Shown piece after piece: positions 55,604-64,000 of a stretch of DNA of 64,000 nt. Origin of the DNA: Marinobacterium weihaiense (lineage in GTDB: Bacteria > Pseudomonadota > Gammaproteobacteria > Pseudomonadales > Balneatricaceae); the NCBI RefSeq assembly GCF_019061305.1, contig NZ_JAHQZT010000015.1:1-64000 (forward strand), in the 5' to 3' direction. The notes beneath the pieces are model-generated. The model was not told the DNA's origin. It saw only the letters and a program-made list of their open reading frames with translations, and did not search any database. Every line of letters starts with the position of its first letter. Position 1 is the stretch's first letter. The position numbers were made by a program, and so were the translations under genes.

Positions 55604-57682
55604 TTATACGGCGCTGATCAAAGCGTCAAAAATGGTCTGCGATGCACGAATCAACTGGGCCGATGCCGAGTACGCCTGCTGAAACTGAATCAGCTTGGTC
55701 GCTTCTTCGTCCAGGTTGACACCACTGATACTGGAGCGTGCATTCAGGTTGGAATCCAACACCGACTTGCTGGCTTGAGCGTTGATCTGCGCCACGGCGG
55801 TTTGGGTGCCGACACGCTCGATCAACTGACCATAACGATCTTGATAGGACGCTTTATCCACAGTGGTTTTGTCAAACTGCAGATCCGACATGGCCAGCGC
55901 ATTGCGGTTATCCGATACGCCACCTTCATTGTAGCCGAGGGTGAAGGTGTCACCGGCCTTGGGCTGGTTCTTGATCACCACCTCGTAGCCATAATCCGGC
56001 AGGCTCAGCGGTTCACCAGCCACAAAGGGCGTCGGTTCAATGGGTGGCGTAGCTGCATCACTGAGGTCGATTTCCACCGGGTTGTTCGGGTCCGTGACAT
56101 CATAGATTCGATAAACGGCTTGCAATTCGGTCGGGCTAGCCGGATCAGAGGGGTCAGTCGGGACTTCAACCTCACTGAACTCGATTTTGATCGGCGGATC
56201 CAGACGCTGACCATTCAGCGCACCTTCAAGACTTGCCCGATCAGTCACGGTGACCGAGGCAACACCGGTACCTTGGTTGCCCTCGCCAGCTTCGATTTTG
56301 ACCGGACTGGCCAGCGCCAGGTCGCGCGGGTCCTGCAGCACCATATCAATATCGGACGCTGCGGTACGGGCCGGACGGATCACGTACTGATCACCGGCGG
56401 TAAAGGCGTTGCCGGAGGGGTCCATGCTCAGGGTGAAGCCATCGATGCGCAGGGTCATTTCCCCTGAACCGGCGTCAAAGTGAATCTGCTTGTCGCCATC
56501 CACATCTTCAGCGCTGGCTTGGGCCGCGAAGTCGTCGGCATCCCACTGCTTGCCATCACTTTCACGTACCAGGGTGAAGCTGTTGTCGCCATCGAAGACA
56601 AGTTTGTATTCACTCGCTTTCAGCTCACTGGTGTTATCGATGTGAACACTGGAACTCGTCAGGCTGGAGCCGTTACGGCCATCGCTGAGAATACGGTTGG
56701 CCATGGCAGTGGGCGAGTTGATATCGGTGAACACGGGACCACCCAGTTCGCCATCCAGATCCATGCCTTTCATGTGCTGCTGGTTCATGGTGTCGGCAAA
56801 CGCCAGGGTGATGATGCCGATCTGATCACGCGCCGTATCCAGCATGTTGTCACGATAGTCGAGCAAACCGCCGATTTCACCGCCACTGATCTGGTCGGTG
56901 ATGTTGTTGACGTTGTTGCCGATCTGCAGCGATACATTAAGCTTGCTGGCATCAGCCGGGTCAACGGTGGTCAGCAGACGGTTGGCGTCTTTGCCCATCA
57001 CCAGAGGTTCGCCCTTACCGACAAACACGTTAACGCCACCGGTATTCTTGTCATCCACCGTGGTGAAGTTAACGAACTTTGCCAGTTGATCCAGCTGGGC
57101 GTCACGCTTGTCCAGCAGCTCATTCACCTCGCTGCCGGCGGCAGTGGCAATGCGCAGCTTGTCGTTCAGTTCGGCGATGTTGCGCGCTATGGCATTAACC
57201 TGAGAGGTGGTGCTTTCCAGCCGCGAGTTCAGGTTGTTGTTTTGCCGTTCCAGATTGGCGTCCATGCCATTCAGACGCTGCACCAGTGCATCGGCCTCGG
57301 CGACAAAGAGTTCACGGTTGGGCAGACTGGTCGGGTCATCAACGGCGGTTTGCAGAGCACCAAAATAGTTATCCATAGCACTGGAGATACTGGTGGCCTC
57401 GGACGCCAACAGGTTGTCCAGCTCGTTGGCAAACGCCTGGTAAATCTCGGAGTTGCTGTAGGAGGACGTATCCGACCAGATCTGGCGGCTCAAGAACTGG
57501 TCGGCGATGCGGGTGATGTCATATATTTCGACACCGGCAATGCCCTCACGGGACGCAAACTCCGGGCGCTGACGGCTGTAGCCGTCGGTGTTGACGTTAG
57601 CGATGTTCTGCCCCACCACCGACAAGGCCGTCCTGTTGGCCGTCAGTGCCTGGGTACCCAGATTAAGCAAACCGTAACTCAT
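55604..57682 (-). CDS. flgK: Hook-filament junction protein FlgK
   Basis: This 692-residue FlgK has the typical N-terminus (LLNLGTQALTANRTALSVVGQNIANVNTDGYSRQRPEF) and C-terminus (SGVNLDEEATKLIQFQQAYSASAQLI). The central region is enlarged. It follows flgJ after 60 bases. Confidence 0.96.
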   Translation of the reverse strand: MSYGLLNLGTQALTANRTALSVVGQNIANVNTDGYSRQRPEFASREGIAGVEIYDITRIADQFLSRQIWSDTSSYSNSEIYQAFANELDNLLASEATSISSAMDNYFGALQTAVDDPTSLPNRELFVAEADALVQRLNGMDANLERQNNNLNSRLESTTSQVNAIARNIAELNDKLRIATAAGSEVNELLDKRDAQLDQLAKFVNFTTVDDKNTGGVNVFVGKGEPLVMGKDANRLLTTVDPADASKLNVSLQIGNNVNNITDQISGGEIGGLLDYRDNMLDTARDQIGIITLAFADTMNQQHMKGMDLDGELGGPVFTDINSPTAMANRILSDGRNGSSLTSSSVHIDNTSELKASEYKLVFDGDNSFTLVRESDGKQWDADDFAAQASAEDVDGDKQIHFDAGSGEMTLRIDGFTLSMDPSGNAFTAGDQYVIRPARTAASDIDMVLQDPRDLALASPVKIEAGEGNQGTGVASVTVTDRASLEGALNGQRLDPPIKIEFSEVEVPTDPSDPASPTELQAVYRIYDVTDPNNPVEIDLSDAATPPIEPTPFVAGEPLSLPDYGYEVVIKNQPKAGDTFTLGYNEGGVSDNRNALAMSDLQFDKTTVDKASYQDRYGQLIERVGTQTAVAQINAQASKSVLDSNLNARSSISGVNLDEEATKLIQFQQAYSASAQLIRASQTIFDALISAV

Positions 57683-57742
57683 GGTGTTCCTCCGCAGGCC
57701 CGCCTCAGTGCGTGCCCAATGTCATTCTGTATCGGCCTGAAA

Positions 57743-58798
57743 TCAGCCTTCTTGAGCCCCACGCCCCAGCCCGGCCAGCAGTTCACCGTTGAAAATCCGC
57801 TCGATTTTGGCGGCGTATTCCGGGTCGGTGGCGTAGCCGGCGTTGTGCAATTCACGCACAAAGCGCGTCGGATCGGCGCCGTTCTCCAGGGCCTGTTGGT
57901 AGCGCGGGTTGCTCTGTAAAAAATTCACGTAGTCGTCAAAGCTGGCAGCGTAGCTGTCATAGGCACGAAAACGGGCCTGTTCTTTTTCAGGCACCCCACC
58001 GCGGTATTCCAGCGTCTGCACCTGAGCTGCTTCGCCCTGCCAGCTGCGACCGGCCTTGATGTTAAACAGGTTGCGGCTGCTCTGGCCGCTGGCGGCATCA
58101 CGGGTGATGAACTTGCCCCAGCCGGTTTCCAGTGCGGCCTGGGCCAGCAGCACGGACGGACTCACCCCCAGCACGGCAGCGGCTTTTTCCGCCATCGGCC
58201 ACAGCTGCTCGATAAACTGGGCGGGGCTGTCAAAACGGGTCGGCAGGCTTTCTTCGCTATCGCCGCTACCGTTTTGAGCCTGGGCCACCGCTTCGCCTGG
58301 TGCCGTTTCATCCGTTGTGTCTTCGGTTGCGGATGGGTCGCTCACCGGCGCGCTAAAGGGCATACCGGCCGGTTGGCTGACCGGGCCGCTGGCCAGGGCG
58401 CGGTTAAGCATCTGCTCGGTGAACGAACGGGCATCCCGATCATCGTCATTGCTGCCGGCGCGAGGCACTTCACCCAGTTTTTGGCTTAGCTGTTTGACGA
58501 TGATATCGGCCAGGCCGATGCTGTCCTTTTTCGACAGGTCCAGGGTCAGCTGCTGATCGAACATCTCCTGGTAAAACTTGACGTCATTGGAGTTGAACGG
58601 ACTATCGGTAGCCAGCACATCATTGGCCTGACGCATGGTCTTGAGCATCATGTTCATGAACAGCTGCTCGAACTCCTGAGCAACGCCTTTCAGCGCCGCC
58701 TGCTGGTCGCTCTGCGCCTGCCCTTTCAGCTTTTGCAGCTGGTTCAGGTCGGTGAACAGACTCGGAGAAGCCGTATCAAAGCCGCTTTTAATCGCCAT
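57743..58798 (-). CDS. flgJ: Flagellar rod-assembly peptidoglycan hydrolase FlgJ
   Basis: The protein has 351 residues: an N-terminal rod-binding domain (about 1-105), an Asp/Glu/Ser-rich linker and a C-terminal glucosaminidase domain (about 190-340) with the catalytic glutamate in LAQAALETGWGKF. It opens peptidoglycan for rod growth. The ATG overlaps the flgI stop (TGATG). Confidence 0.95.
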   Translation of the reverse strand: MAIKSGFDTASPSLFTDLNQLQKLKGQAQSDQQAALKGVAQEFEQLFMNMMLKTMRQANDVLATDSPFNSNDVKFYQEMFDQQLTLDLSKKDSIGLADIIVKQLSQKLGEVPRAGSNDDDRDARSFTEQMLNRALASGPVSQPAGMPFSAPVSDPSATEDTTDETAPGEAVAQAQNGSGDSEESLPTRFDSPAQFIEQLWPMAEKAAAVLGVSPSVLLAQAALETGWGKFITRDAASGQSSRNLFNIKAGRSWQGEAAQVQTLEYRGGVPEKEQARFRAYDSYAASFDDYVNFLQSNPRYQQALENGADPTRFVRELHNAGYATDPEYAAKIERIFNGELLAGLGRGAQEG

Positions 58799-59901
58799 CA
58801 GATCACCACCAGTTCCGCTTTCAGGGCACCGGCCTGCTTGAGCGCTTCCAGAATCGCCATCAGATCGCCGGGGGCTGCGCCCACCTGGTTGACCGCCTCA
58901 ACGATATCGCTCAGCGTGGCACCCGGCGAAAACTCGAACATACGGCCCGAGCCTTCTTCGATCTCGATCTCGCTGCGCGGCGTCACCACGGTGTTACCGC
59001 CACCCAATACATTGGGCTGGGAGACATCGACGTTTTCATTAATCGCCACGGTCAGGCCACCGTGGGTGATCGCCACCGGTGACACGCGCACGTTCTGGCC
59101 GATGATGATGGTGCCGGTGCGGGAGTTGATGATCACTTTGGCCACTTCCTGTCCCGGATCCACTTCCAGGTTTTCCAGCACCGACAGGAAGGACACGCGC
59201 TGCGAGGGATCACGCGGGGCGCGCACACGGATAGAAGCCGCATCCAGCGCCATCGCCATATCCGGTCCCAGCAGGCCATTGATCTGCTCGGCGACGCGGC
59301 GGGCGGTGGTGAAGTCCGGCTGGTTCAGGTTGAACATCAGGCTGTCACCCTGGGCAAAGGCGTTGGGCACGGTGCGCTCGACACTGGCACCGTTGGGGAT
59401 GCGACCCACGCTGGGGACGTTCAGCGACAGGCGCGAACCATCGTTACCCTCAACACCAAAACCGGACACCACCAGATTGCCCTGCGCCAGCGCATAGACA
59501 TTGCCATCGGCACCTTTCAGCGGCGCCATCAGCAGACTGCCGCCGCGCAGGCTCTTGGCATCGCCAATGGTGGACACAGTGATATCGATGGTCTGCCCCG
59601 GCTTGGCAAAGGCGGGCAGCTCGGCATGGATCGCCACCGCCGCAATGTTCTTGGATTTGGGGTCCACGTTCGGCGGAATGGCCACGCCGAAGTTGTTGAG
59701 CATGTTACGGAAGGTCTGCGAGGTGAAGCTGGTCTTGTCGCCCGTACCATCCAGACCGACCACCAAACCGTAGCCCACCAGCTGGTTGGCACGGACACCG
59801 GCCACGCTGGCGATATCCTTGATCCGTTCAGCCTGCACCGGCAGCGCCGCCATCAATGCCGCGCCGGTCAATATCATTGCCTGCAGCAGTCGTTTAGCCA
59901 T
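58798..59901 (-). CDS. flgI: Flagellar P-ring protein FlgI
   Basis: This 367-residue protein has a Sec signal peptide ([24 protein letters not shown], cleavage before ERIKD) and the P-ring core ([24 protein letters not shown]). The frame is open to 60009, but the ATG at 59901 is chosen because GAGG lies eight bases before it and the signal peptide begins there. It starts ten bases after flgH. Confidence 0.96.
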   Translation of the reverse strand: MAKRLLQAMILTGAALMAALPVQAERIKDIASVAGVRANQLVGYGLVVGLDGTGDKTSFTSQTFRNMLNNFGVAIPPNVDPKSKNIAAVAIHAELPAFAKPGQTIDITVSTIGDAKSLRGGSLLMAPLKGADGNVYALAQGNLVVSGFGVEGNDGSRLSLNVPSVGRIPNGASVERTVPNAFAQGDSLMFNLNQPDFTTARRVAEQINGLLGPDMAMALDAASIRVRAPRDPSQRVSFLSVLENLEVDPGQEVAKVIINSRTGTIIIGQNVRVSPVAITHGGLTVAINENVDVSQPNVLGGGNTVVTPRSEIEIEEGSGRMFEFSPGATLSDIVEAVNQVGAAPGDLMAILEALKQAGALKAELVVI

Positions 59902-59911
59902 GATCATATCC

Positions 59912-60598
59912 TCAGAATGGCCACAGGGGGCTGATAAAGAAGCGCGCCAACCAGCCCATGACATTGGCATCGTGGGTGGCACCGGTACCGCTGTAGGTGA
60001 TGCGGGCATCGGCCAGGCGGGTAGAGTCGATCATGTTGTCCGGACCGATATCCTGCTTGCGCACCAGCCCACTGATGCGGATATATTCATCGCCCTGGTT
60101 CAGCGTCAGCCACTTCTCGCCACGCACCAGCAGATTGCCGTTGGGCAACACCTGGTGCACCGTCACGGTAATGTTGCCATTCAGGCTGTTGCTCATGTCC
60201 GAGCTGCCCTCGCCTTCAAAGCTGCTGTCCCCGCTCATCGAAGCACTGAGCGGATTGCCGAACACATCCAGTTCGCGGCCCAGCACCGTCGGTGCATTGA
60301 CGCCGATATTAGTACTCTTGTCGGTTTCGGTGGACGAGCTTTTGGATGACTGGGTGCGTTCAGTCAGCACCACGGTGATGATATCCCCCACCCGGTGCGC
60401 ACGCCCGTCTCCGTACAGATCCATACTGGTACCGGCATGATAGAGCGAGCCGGTTACCGGCCGGGGCTGCTGAATCTGTGCCGGCTGAATCGGTGCATAA
60501 TAGGGGTTGTCCGGCTTGGGGGCCTTGTTCACGCACCCCGCCAGCCCCAGGGCTGCCGTCATGATCAGAATCCGCATGGCCGTACTCGTCCGCATCAT
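59912..60598 (-). CDS. flgH: Flagellar L-ring lipoprotein FlgH
   Basis: The 228-residue protein has a lipoprotein signal with lipobox LAGC (Cys22) and the FlgH core ([28 protein letters not shown]). It forms the outer-membrane ring around the rod. An internal ATG at codon 8 would shorten the signal but keep the lipobox. It lies 15 bases after flgG. Confidence 0.95.
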   Translation of the reverse strand: MMRTSTAMRILIMTAALGLAGCVNKAPKPDNPYYAPIQPAQIQQPRPVTGSLYHAGTSMDLYGDGRAHRVGDIITVVLTERTQSSKSSSTETDKSTNIGVNAPTVLGRELDVFGNPLSASMSGDSSFEGEGSSDMSNSLNGNITVTVHQVLPNGNLLVRGEKWLTLNQGDEYIRISGLVRKQDIGPDNMIDSTRLADARITYSGTGATHDANVMGWLARFFISPLWPF

Positions 60599-60613
60599 GT
60601 TTCGCTCACTTCA

Positions 60614-61399
60614 TTACAGCTGCTGGCTAACGTAACCCAGCATCTCGTCTGCCGTGGAGATGACCTTGGAGTTCATCTCGTAGGCCCGCTGGGTCGTGAT
60701 CATGTTGACCAGCTCTTCGACCGCATTCACGTTGGAGCTTTCCAGCATGCCCTGCTTGATAATGCCCCGCCCTTCTTCACCGGGCACTCCTATCAGGGGC
60801 GCACCGCTGGCGGCGGTCTCAATGAACAGGTTCTGGCCAATTGCCTGCAGGCCCTGCGCGTTGACAAAATCAGCCAGCTGAATCTGCGGCAGCTCCTGCG
60901 GATCCGGCTCGCCCGCAATCGTTGCATTGACAGTACCGTCCACACCAATGGTGAGATTGGTCACATCCGCGGGCAGCGTAACCGCCGGCTCAATCAGGTA
61001 GCCCTCGGACGTGACCAAGCGGTTTTCACCATCAATATGCAGCTGGCCGTTACGGGTGTAGGCAACTTCACCATTAGGTTGTACAACCTGCAGAAAGCCG
61101 CGGCCATTGATGGCGATATCGAACGGCTCACCGGTTACCTGCATCTCGCCGGTGGTGAACAGCTTCTGCGTGCCCACGGTACGCACACCGCTGCCCAATT
61201 GCAGGCCCGAGGGCAGTTGCGAGTCTTCTCCCGTTGCAGCGCCCGGCTGGCGGCGTACCTGATACAGCAGATCTTCGAATTCCAATCGATCTTTCTTGAA
61301 ACCCACTGTACTGGTGTTGGCCAGGTTGTTGGAAATAACCTTGAGCTGAGTGTCCTGAGCACTCAGGCCGGTTTTGGCAACATGCAAGGCACCGTGCAT
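60614..61399 (-). CDS. flgG: Distal rod protein FlgG
   Basis: This 261-residue protein begins MHGALHVAKTGLSAQDTQLKVISNNLANTSTVGFKKDRLEFEDLLYQ and ends in EMNSKVISTADEMLGYVSQQL, both diagnostic of FlgG. It forms the distal rod. It follows flgF after 22 bases. Confidence 0.97.
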   Translation of the reverse strand: MHGALHVAKTGLSAQDTQLKVISNNLANTSTVGFKKDRLEFEDLLYQVRRQPGAATGEDSQLPSGLQLGSGVRTVGTQKLFTTGEMQVTGEPFDIAINGRGFLQVVQPNGEVAYTRNGQLHIDGENRLVTSEGYLIEPAVTLPADVTNLTIGVDGTVNATIAGEPDPQELPQIQLADFVNAQGLQAIGQNLFIETAASGAPLIGVPGEEGRGIIKQGMLESSNVNAVEELVNMITTQRAYEMNSKVISTADEMLGYVSQQL

Positions 61400-61421
61400 G
61401 GTGATACTCCTTAAATCGTTA

Positions 61422-62165
61422 TCAGCTCATCTGCAGAATTTTGGCGGCGGCCGAAGAGTTTTCTTCCGCGGTTTTCATCATCTTGACCTGCATCTCGAAC
61501 TGGCGAGACAGGCTGATCATGGCTGTCAGGTCTTCCACCGCATTGACGTTGCTGGCTTCGAGATAGCCGGAACGCACCTGAACATCCAGTGCCGGTGGCA
61601 GGGGGATGTTGTTGTCCGTATGCATGAAGCCATCCTGTCCCTTGTACAGAGCGCCTTCCTGCGGGCGTACCCGTTTCAACTGATCAACCAGAGCGATCTC
61701 GGCGGCATTTTCTCCCAGCGGGCGAATAGTGATGGTGCCGTCATTGCCGATGAAAATGTTCTCGGCGGGCGGGATGATGATCGGGATACCGCCATTCCCC
61801 AGTACCGGCAAACCGCTGCCCGTGACCAGCTGGTTGGCGGCATTGATCTGCAGCCCACCGTTACGAGTGTAAACCTCATTGCCATCCGGCCCCTGCACGG
61901 CCAGCCAGCCATCCCCTTCAACGGCGACATCCAGCGTGCGGCCGGTTTGCATCAGCGTGCCACTTTCCAGATTGGTGCCAGGACGTTCGCTCATGGCATA
62001 GACACGTGACTCATAACCGTCGCCCAGCACCCGCATGGCGCGCGCCTGCTCAAGATCACTCTTGAAAGCCGTGGTGGTCGCATTGGCCAGATTGTTGGCA
62101 TGGGCCTGTTGCGCCAGCATGTTTTCGCGTGCGCCGCTCATGGCCACGTAAAGCACCTTGTCCAT
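61422..62165 (-). CDS. flgF: Proximal rod protein FlgF
   Basis: This 247-residue protein begins MDKVLYVAMSGARENMLAQQAHANNLANATTTAFKSDLEQARAM, which is typical of FlgF. It is the first gene of the flgFGHIJKL unit, with a sigma-54 promoter about 50-65 bases upstream. Confidence 0.96.
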   Translation of the reverse strand: MDKVLYVAMSGARENMLAQQAHANNLANATTTAFKSDLEQARAMRVLGDGYESRVYAMSERPGTNLESGTLMQTGRTLDVAVEGDGWLAVQGPDGNEVYTRNGGLQINAANQLVTGSGLPVLGNGGIPIIIPPAENIFIGNDGTITIRPLGENAAEIALVDQLKRVRPQEGALYKGQDGFMHTDNNIPLPPALDVQVRSGYLEASNVNAVEDLTAMISLSRQFEMQVKMMKTAEENSSAAAKILQMS

Positions 62166-62214
62166 TTACTGCTCCGGTAAAGGCTTGCCGTTTCAGATCA
62201 TTTAATTTGAATTA

Positions 62215-62230
62215 AGCAAACCCCATGCCA
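62215..62230 (-). promoter_or_regulatory. Sigma-54 promoter of the flgF operon
   Basis: The minus strand reads TGGCATGGGGTTTGCT, with GG (-24) and GC (-12) ten bases apart and good TGGCA and TTTGC elements. The start would lie near 62204. FleR plus RpoN control of flgFGHIJKL is known in Pseudomonas, and fleSR are in this window. Confidence 0.87.
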
Positions 62231-62235
62231 GAAAC

Positions 62236-62264
62236 GAAAAAGCCGGGCATAAAGCCCGGCTTTT
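62236..62264 (-). terminator. Intrinsic terminator after flgE
   Basis: A ten-base stem (AAAGCCGGGC / GCCCGGCTTT) with an ATAAA loop is flanked by A and T runs. It ends the flgE transcript only six bases before the flgF sigma-54 promoter element. Confidence 0.93.
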
Positions 62265-62286
62265 CTATGACACCCTGCATGCGAAA

Positions 62287-64000
62287 TCAGATCTGCAGAA
62301 TTGCCTGCGTGACAGTATTCAGCGTTTCCAGCGTCTTGGAGTTGGCCTGGAAGTTGCGCTGTCCCTCGATCAGCTTCACCAGCTCGGCGGACAGATCCAC
62401 GTTGGACGCCTCCAGCGCCGCTGACCGCAGAGTACCGTTCAAGCCAGTACCCGGCGGGTTCAGTACCGCATCACCGGAATCCAGCGTCGCCGTCCACTCA
62501 GTATCACCACTGGGCTGCAGACCGGACTGGTTCTCAAAGGATGCAATCGCAACCACCCCCAATGCCTGGTTCTGGCCATTGCTGAACGAGGCAATCATCT
62601 CGCCGCTACTGGCGAAAGTTACACCGATCAAATCCCCCTTGGTATAACCATCTTGCAGCGTGCTGTTGACGATGGATGCCGATGCAAACTGGGTTGAGCC
62701 GGCAAGATCCAGCTTGATCTCGGTCAGATCATTGGCCGGGTCAGCCCCCTTGATGGTAATACTGGGTGCCTGGGTGCCCGCCGCAATGGCTTCCCCGTTG
62801 ATTTCGCTGAGCAAACCGTTGGTGGGGTTGAACTTGACCAGAATCGGGCCCGGCTCGGTCAACGAGCCCTCACCCGGGTCCTGCAGCTTGCCAATATCCA
62901 GCTGCTCGGTATTGTTCAAGTAAGCATACATGCGGTACACACCCATGTATGAGTTATCCCCCTGATACGCCTCAGGGTCATCCCAATTGATCGTCTGGGT
63001 CGTACCCGCAACCGTTACCGGATAGGGATCAGTGCCTGACGCCGGGTCAGTGATATTGCCTTCGTCTGCCTTGTAACGGATCACCAGACGCACGTCACCC
63101 GCAGCATTAACCTCCGCTGATACGGACTCTATCGCCGGGTTACGTTCCAGAATACGCGCCTGCTGTGCATTGATCAGCTCGGCCTGCTTGTCGGCGCCAC
63201 CGTCCCCTGCACCGACCTGAATATCCTCGCCGGCAATGGTAATGGTGTCACCCTCGGCCGCAGGGGCAAAGCTGTACACGCGCACTTCGTTGGCATCCCG
63301 GTAGCGGTCTTCAGCCTTGGTATTGGTTTGTGCAAGAACAGCCCCGTCTTGCTCAAGTACTACGTCCCCTGCGTCCGTAGCCCACCCCTTCAACTCAAAA
63401 TCCACTGCACCTGATGTAGAGTCATACCTCAAGGTAGTCAGATCGATACGATCATCCGCTTTCAGTGGGGCTGTTGGGTTTGTAAGCGCCTGATAGGTAT
63501 CAGACCCAGGGTCACCTGGAACAGCAGGATCTGGGAGAATCAGGTAGCCATCTGCGTCAAAGTCAGCCGTGTCGAGCTCCACACCCGATAAGCTGACGGC
63601 ACCGCCAGCAGCATCAGTGCTAAATGACAAAACCTGACGCACCGGACGCTGCTCGGCAAAGTTGTACTTGATGGTGTGCTCGTTACCCAAACTGTCAAAA
63701 ACGCGATCGGTCGTGGTCCAGGTAAAGGAGCCCGGCTCGTCCTTGTCATAGGTCGGCAGTAGAGTACTGGAATCTTCTCGGTCATCAATATTGAATGACA
63801 AATCGATATTTTCGGTGGCCTTGGGCGGGCTTTCCTTCTGAGTAACCGCCATGTCCCCGATTGGCAAACGGTTGCCATCAGCATCCAGGCCATAGCCCTG
63901 CAGGAATTTGCCATTCTTGGAGACAATGAAGCCTTCCTTGTTCAGCTCGAAGGCGCCGGCACGGGTGTAAGTGACACCGCCCTGGCCGTCATCCAGCTGG
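62287..64000 (-). CDS. flgE: Flagellar hook protein FlgE, C-terminal part (5' end outside window)
   Basis: About 570 codons are present, running off the right edge. The reading frame continues past 63867 to the window end with hook-family sequence (YTRAGAFELNKEGFIVSKNGKFLQGYG). The C-terminus has the FlgE/FlgG signature (LRSAALEASNVDLSAELVKLIEGQRNFQANSKTLETLNTVTQAILQI). The long acidic centre (about 63700-62500) makes this hook protein larger than the enteric form of about 400 residues. Confidence 0.95.
   Translation of the reverse strand, partial: QLDDGQGGVTYTRAGAFELNKEGFIVSKNGKFLQGYGLDADGNRLPIGDMAVTQKESPPKATENIDLSFNIDDREDSSTLLPTYDKDEPGSFTWTTTDRVFDSLGNEHTIKYNFAEQRPVRQVLSFSTDAAGGAVSLSGVELDTADFDADGYLILPDPAVPGDPGSDTYQALTNPTAPLKADDRIDLTTLRYDSTSGAVDFELKGWATDAGDVVLEQDGAVLAQTNTKAEDRYRDANEVRVYSFAPAAEGDTITIAGEDIQVGAGDGGADKQAELINAQQARILERNPAIESVSAEVNAAGDVRLVIRYKADEGNITDPASGTDPYPVTVAGTTQTINWDDPEAYQGDNSYMGVYRMYAYLNNTEQLDIGKLQDPGEGSLTEPGPILVKFNPTNGLLSEINGEAIAAGTQAPSITIKGADPANDLTEIKLDLAGSTQFASASIVNSTLQDGYTKGDLIGVTFASSGEMIASFSNGQNQALGVVAIASFENQSGLQPSGDTEWTATLDSGDAVLNPPGTGLNGTLRSAALEASNVDLSAELVKLIEGQRNFQANSKTLETLNTVTQAILQI

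Noticed and set aside
56480-57919. Open frame of 479 codons on the plus strand
   Set aside because: Antisense to flgK and flgJ; no start context or domain.

Overview
The window is the core of a polar-flagellum and chemotaxis gene cluster from a Gammaproteobacterium of moderately high GC. Three features point to a marine or Pseudomonas/Vibrio/Oceanospirillales-type polar flagellate: the FleQ-FleS-FleR (FlrABC) sigma-54 cascade, the FlhF-FleN-FliA polar number and placement module, and a ParA-type protein (ParC-like) with a ParP-like CheW partner after cheB. The species cannot be named from the sequence.

Layout, left to right. Almost everything is on the minus strand, so transcription runs right to left. 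(1) 1-5645: a partial ParP-like gene with an (EP)n tail of hexamer repeats, then parA/parC, cheB, cheA, cheZ and cheY. (2) 5700-24064: fliA, fleN, flhF, flhA, flhB, fliR-fliQ-fliP-fliO-fliN-fliM-fliL, fliK-fliJ-fliI-fliH-fliG-fliF-fliE (listed left to right, opposite to transcription). These cover sigma-28, polar placement, the type III export gate, the C-ring, the hook-length ruler, the export ATPase, the MS-ring and the rod junction. (3) 24249-38881: an acetate-utilisation module set inside the flagellar cluster. It holds a DnaQ-type exonuclease with a DUF294/CBS protein, two tandem DUF4212 plus Na+/solute symporter pairs, a CrbS-type sensor with a transporter domain (the only plus-strand gene here), its LuxR-family regulator CrbR, and acetyl-CoA synthetase. 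(4) 39062-42965: fleR, fleS and fleQ. (5) 43039-45258: a small accessory island with an intact HEPN/MNT toxin-antitoxin pair, an Rpn-family nuclease and decayed copies of both kinds of element. (6) 45356-50160: fliS, fliD, flaG and a 590-residue flagellin. (7) 50399-54232, plus strand: a 1166-residue fused glycosyltransferase/methyltransferase-like protein and a FliT-like small protein. (8) 54313-64000: flgL, flgK, flgJ, flgI, flgH, flgG, flgF and a 5'-truncated flgE.

Regulation visible in the DNA: strong sigma-54 (-24/-12) promoters before flhA and flgF; a sigma-28 promoter before the flagellin gene and a second sigma-28-like match at flhF; a near-consensus sigma-70 promoter before fliE; and a sigma-70-like promoter with an overlapping FleQ-box-like palindrome before fleQ. 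Several intrinsic terminators separate the units. No tRNA, rRNA, CRISPR array, intact insertion sequence or origin was seen, and no gene-free stretch exceeds 300 bases.

The most unusual points are: a dyad of the form GAC-N4-GTC, including a 14-base identical block at the same distance before both symporter operons and a related dyad before acs (candidate CrbR operators); a perfect 12-base inverted repeat bracketing the flhA 5' leader next to its ribosome binding site; the glycosyltransferase fusion beside flagellin; and the island of duplicated and internally deleted HEPN/MNT and Rpn remnants.
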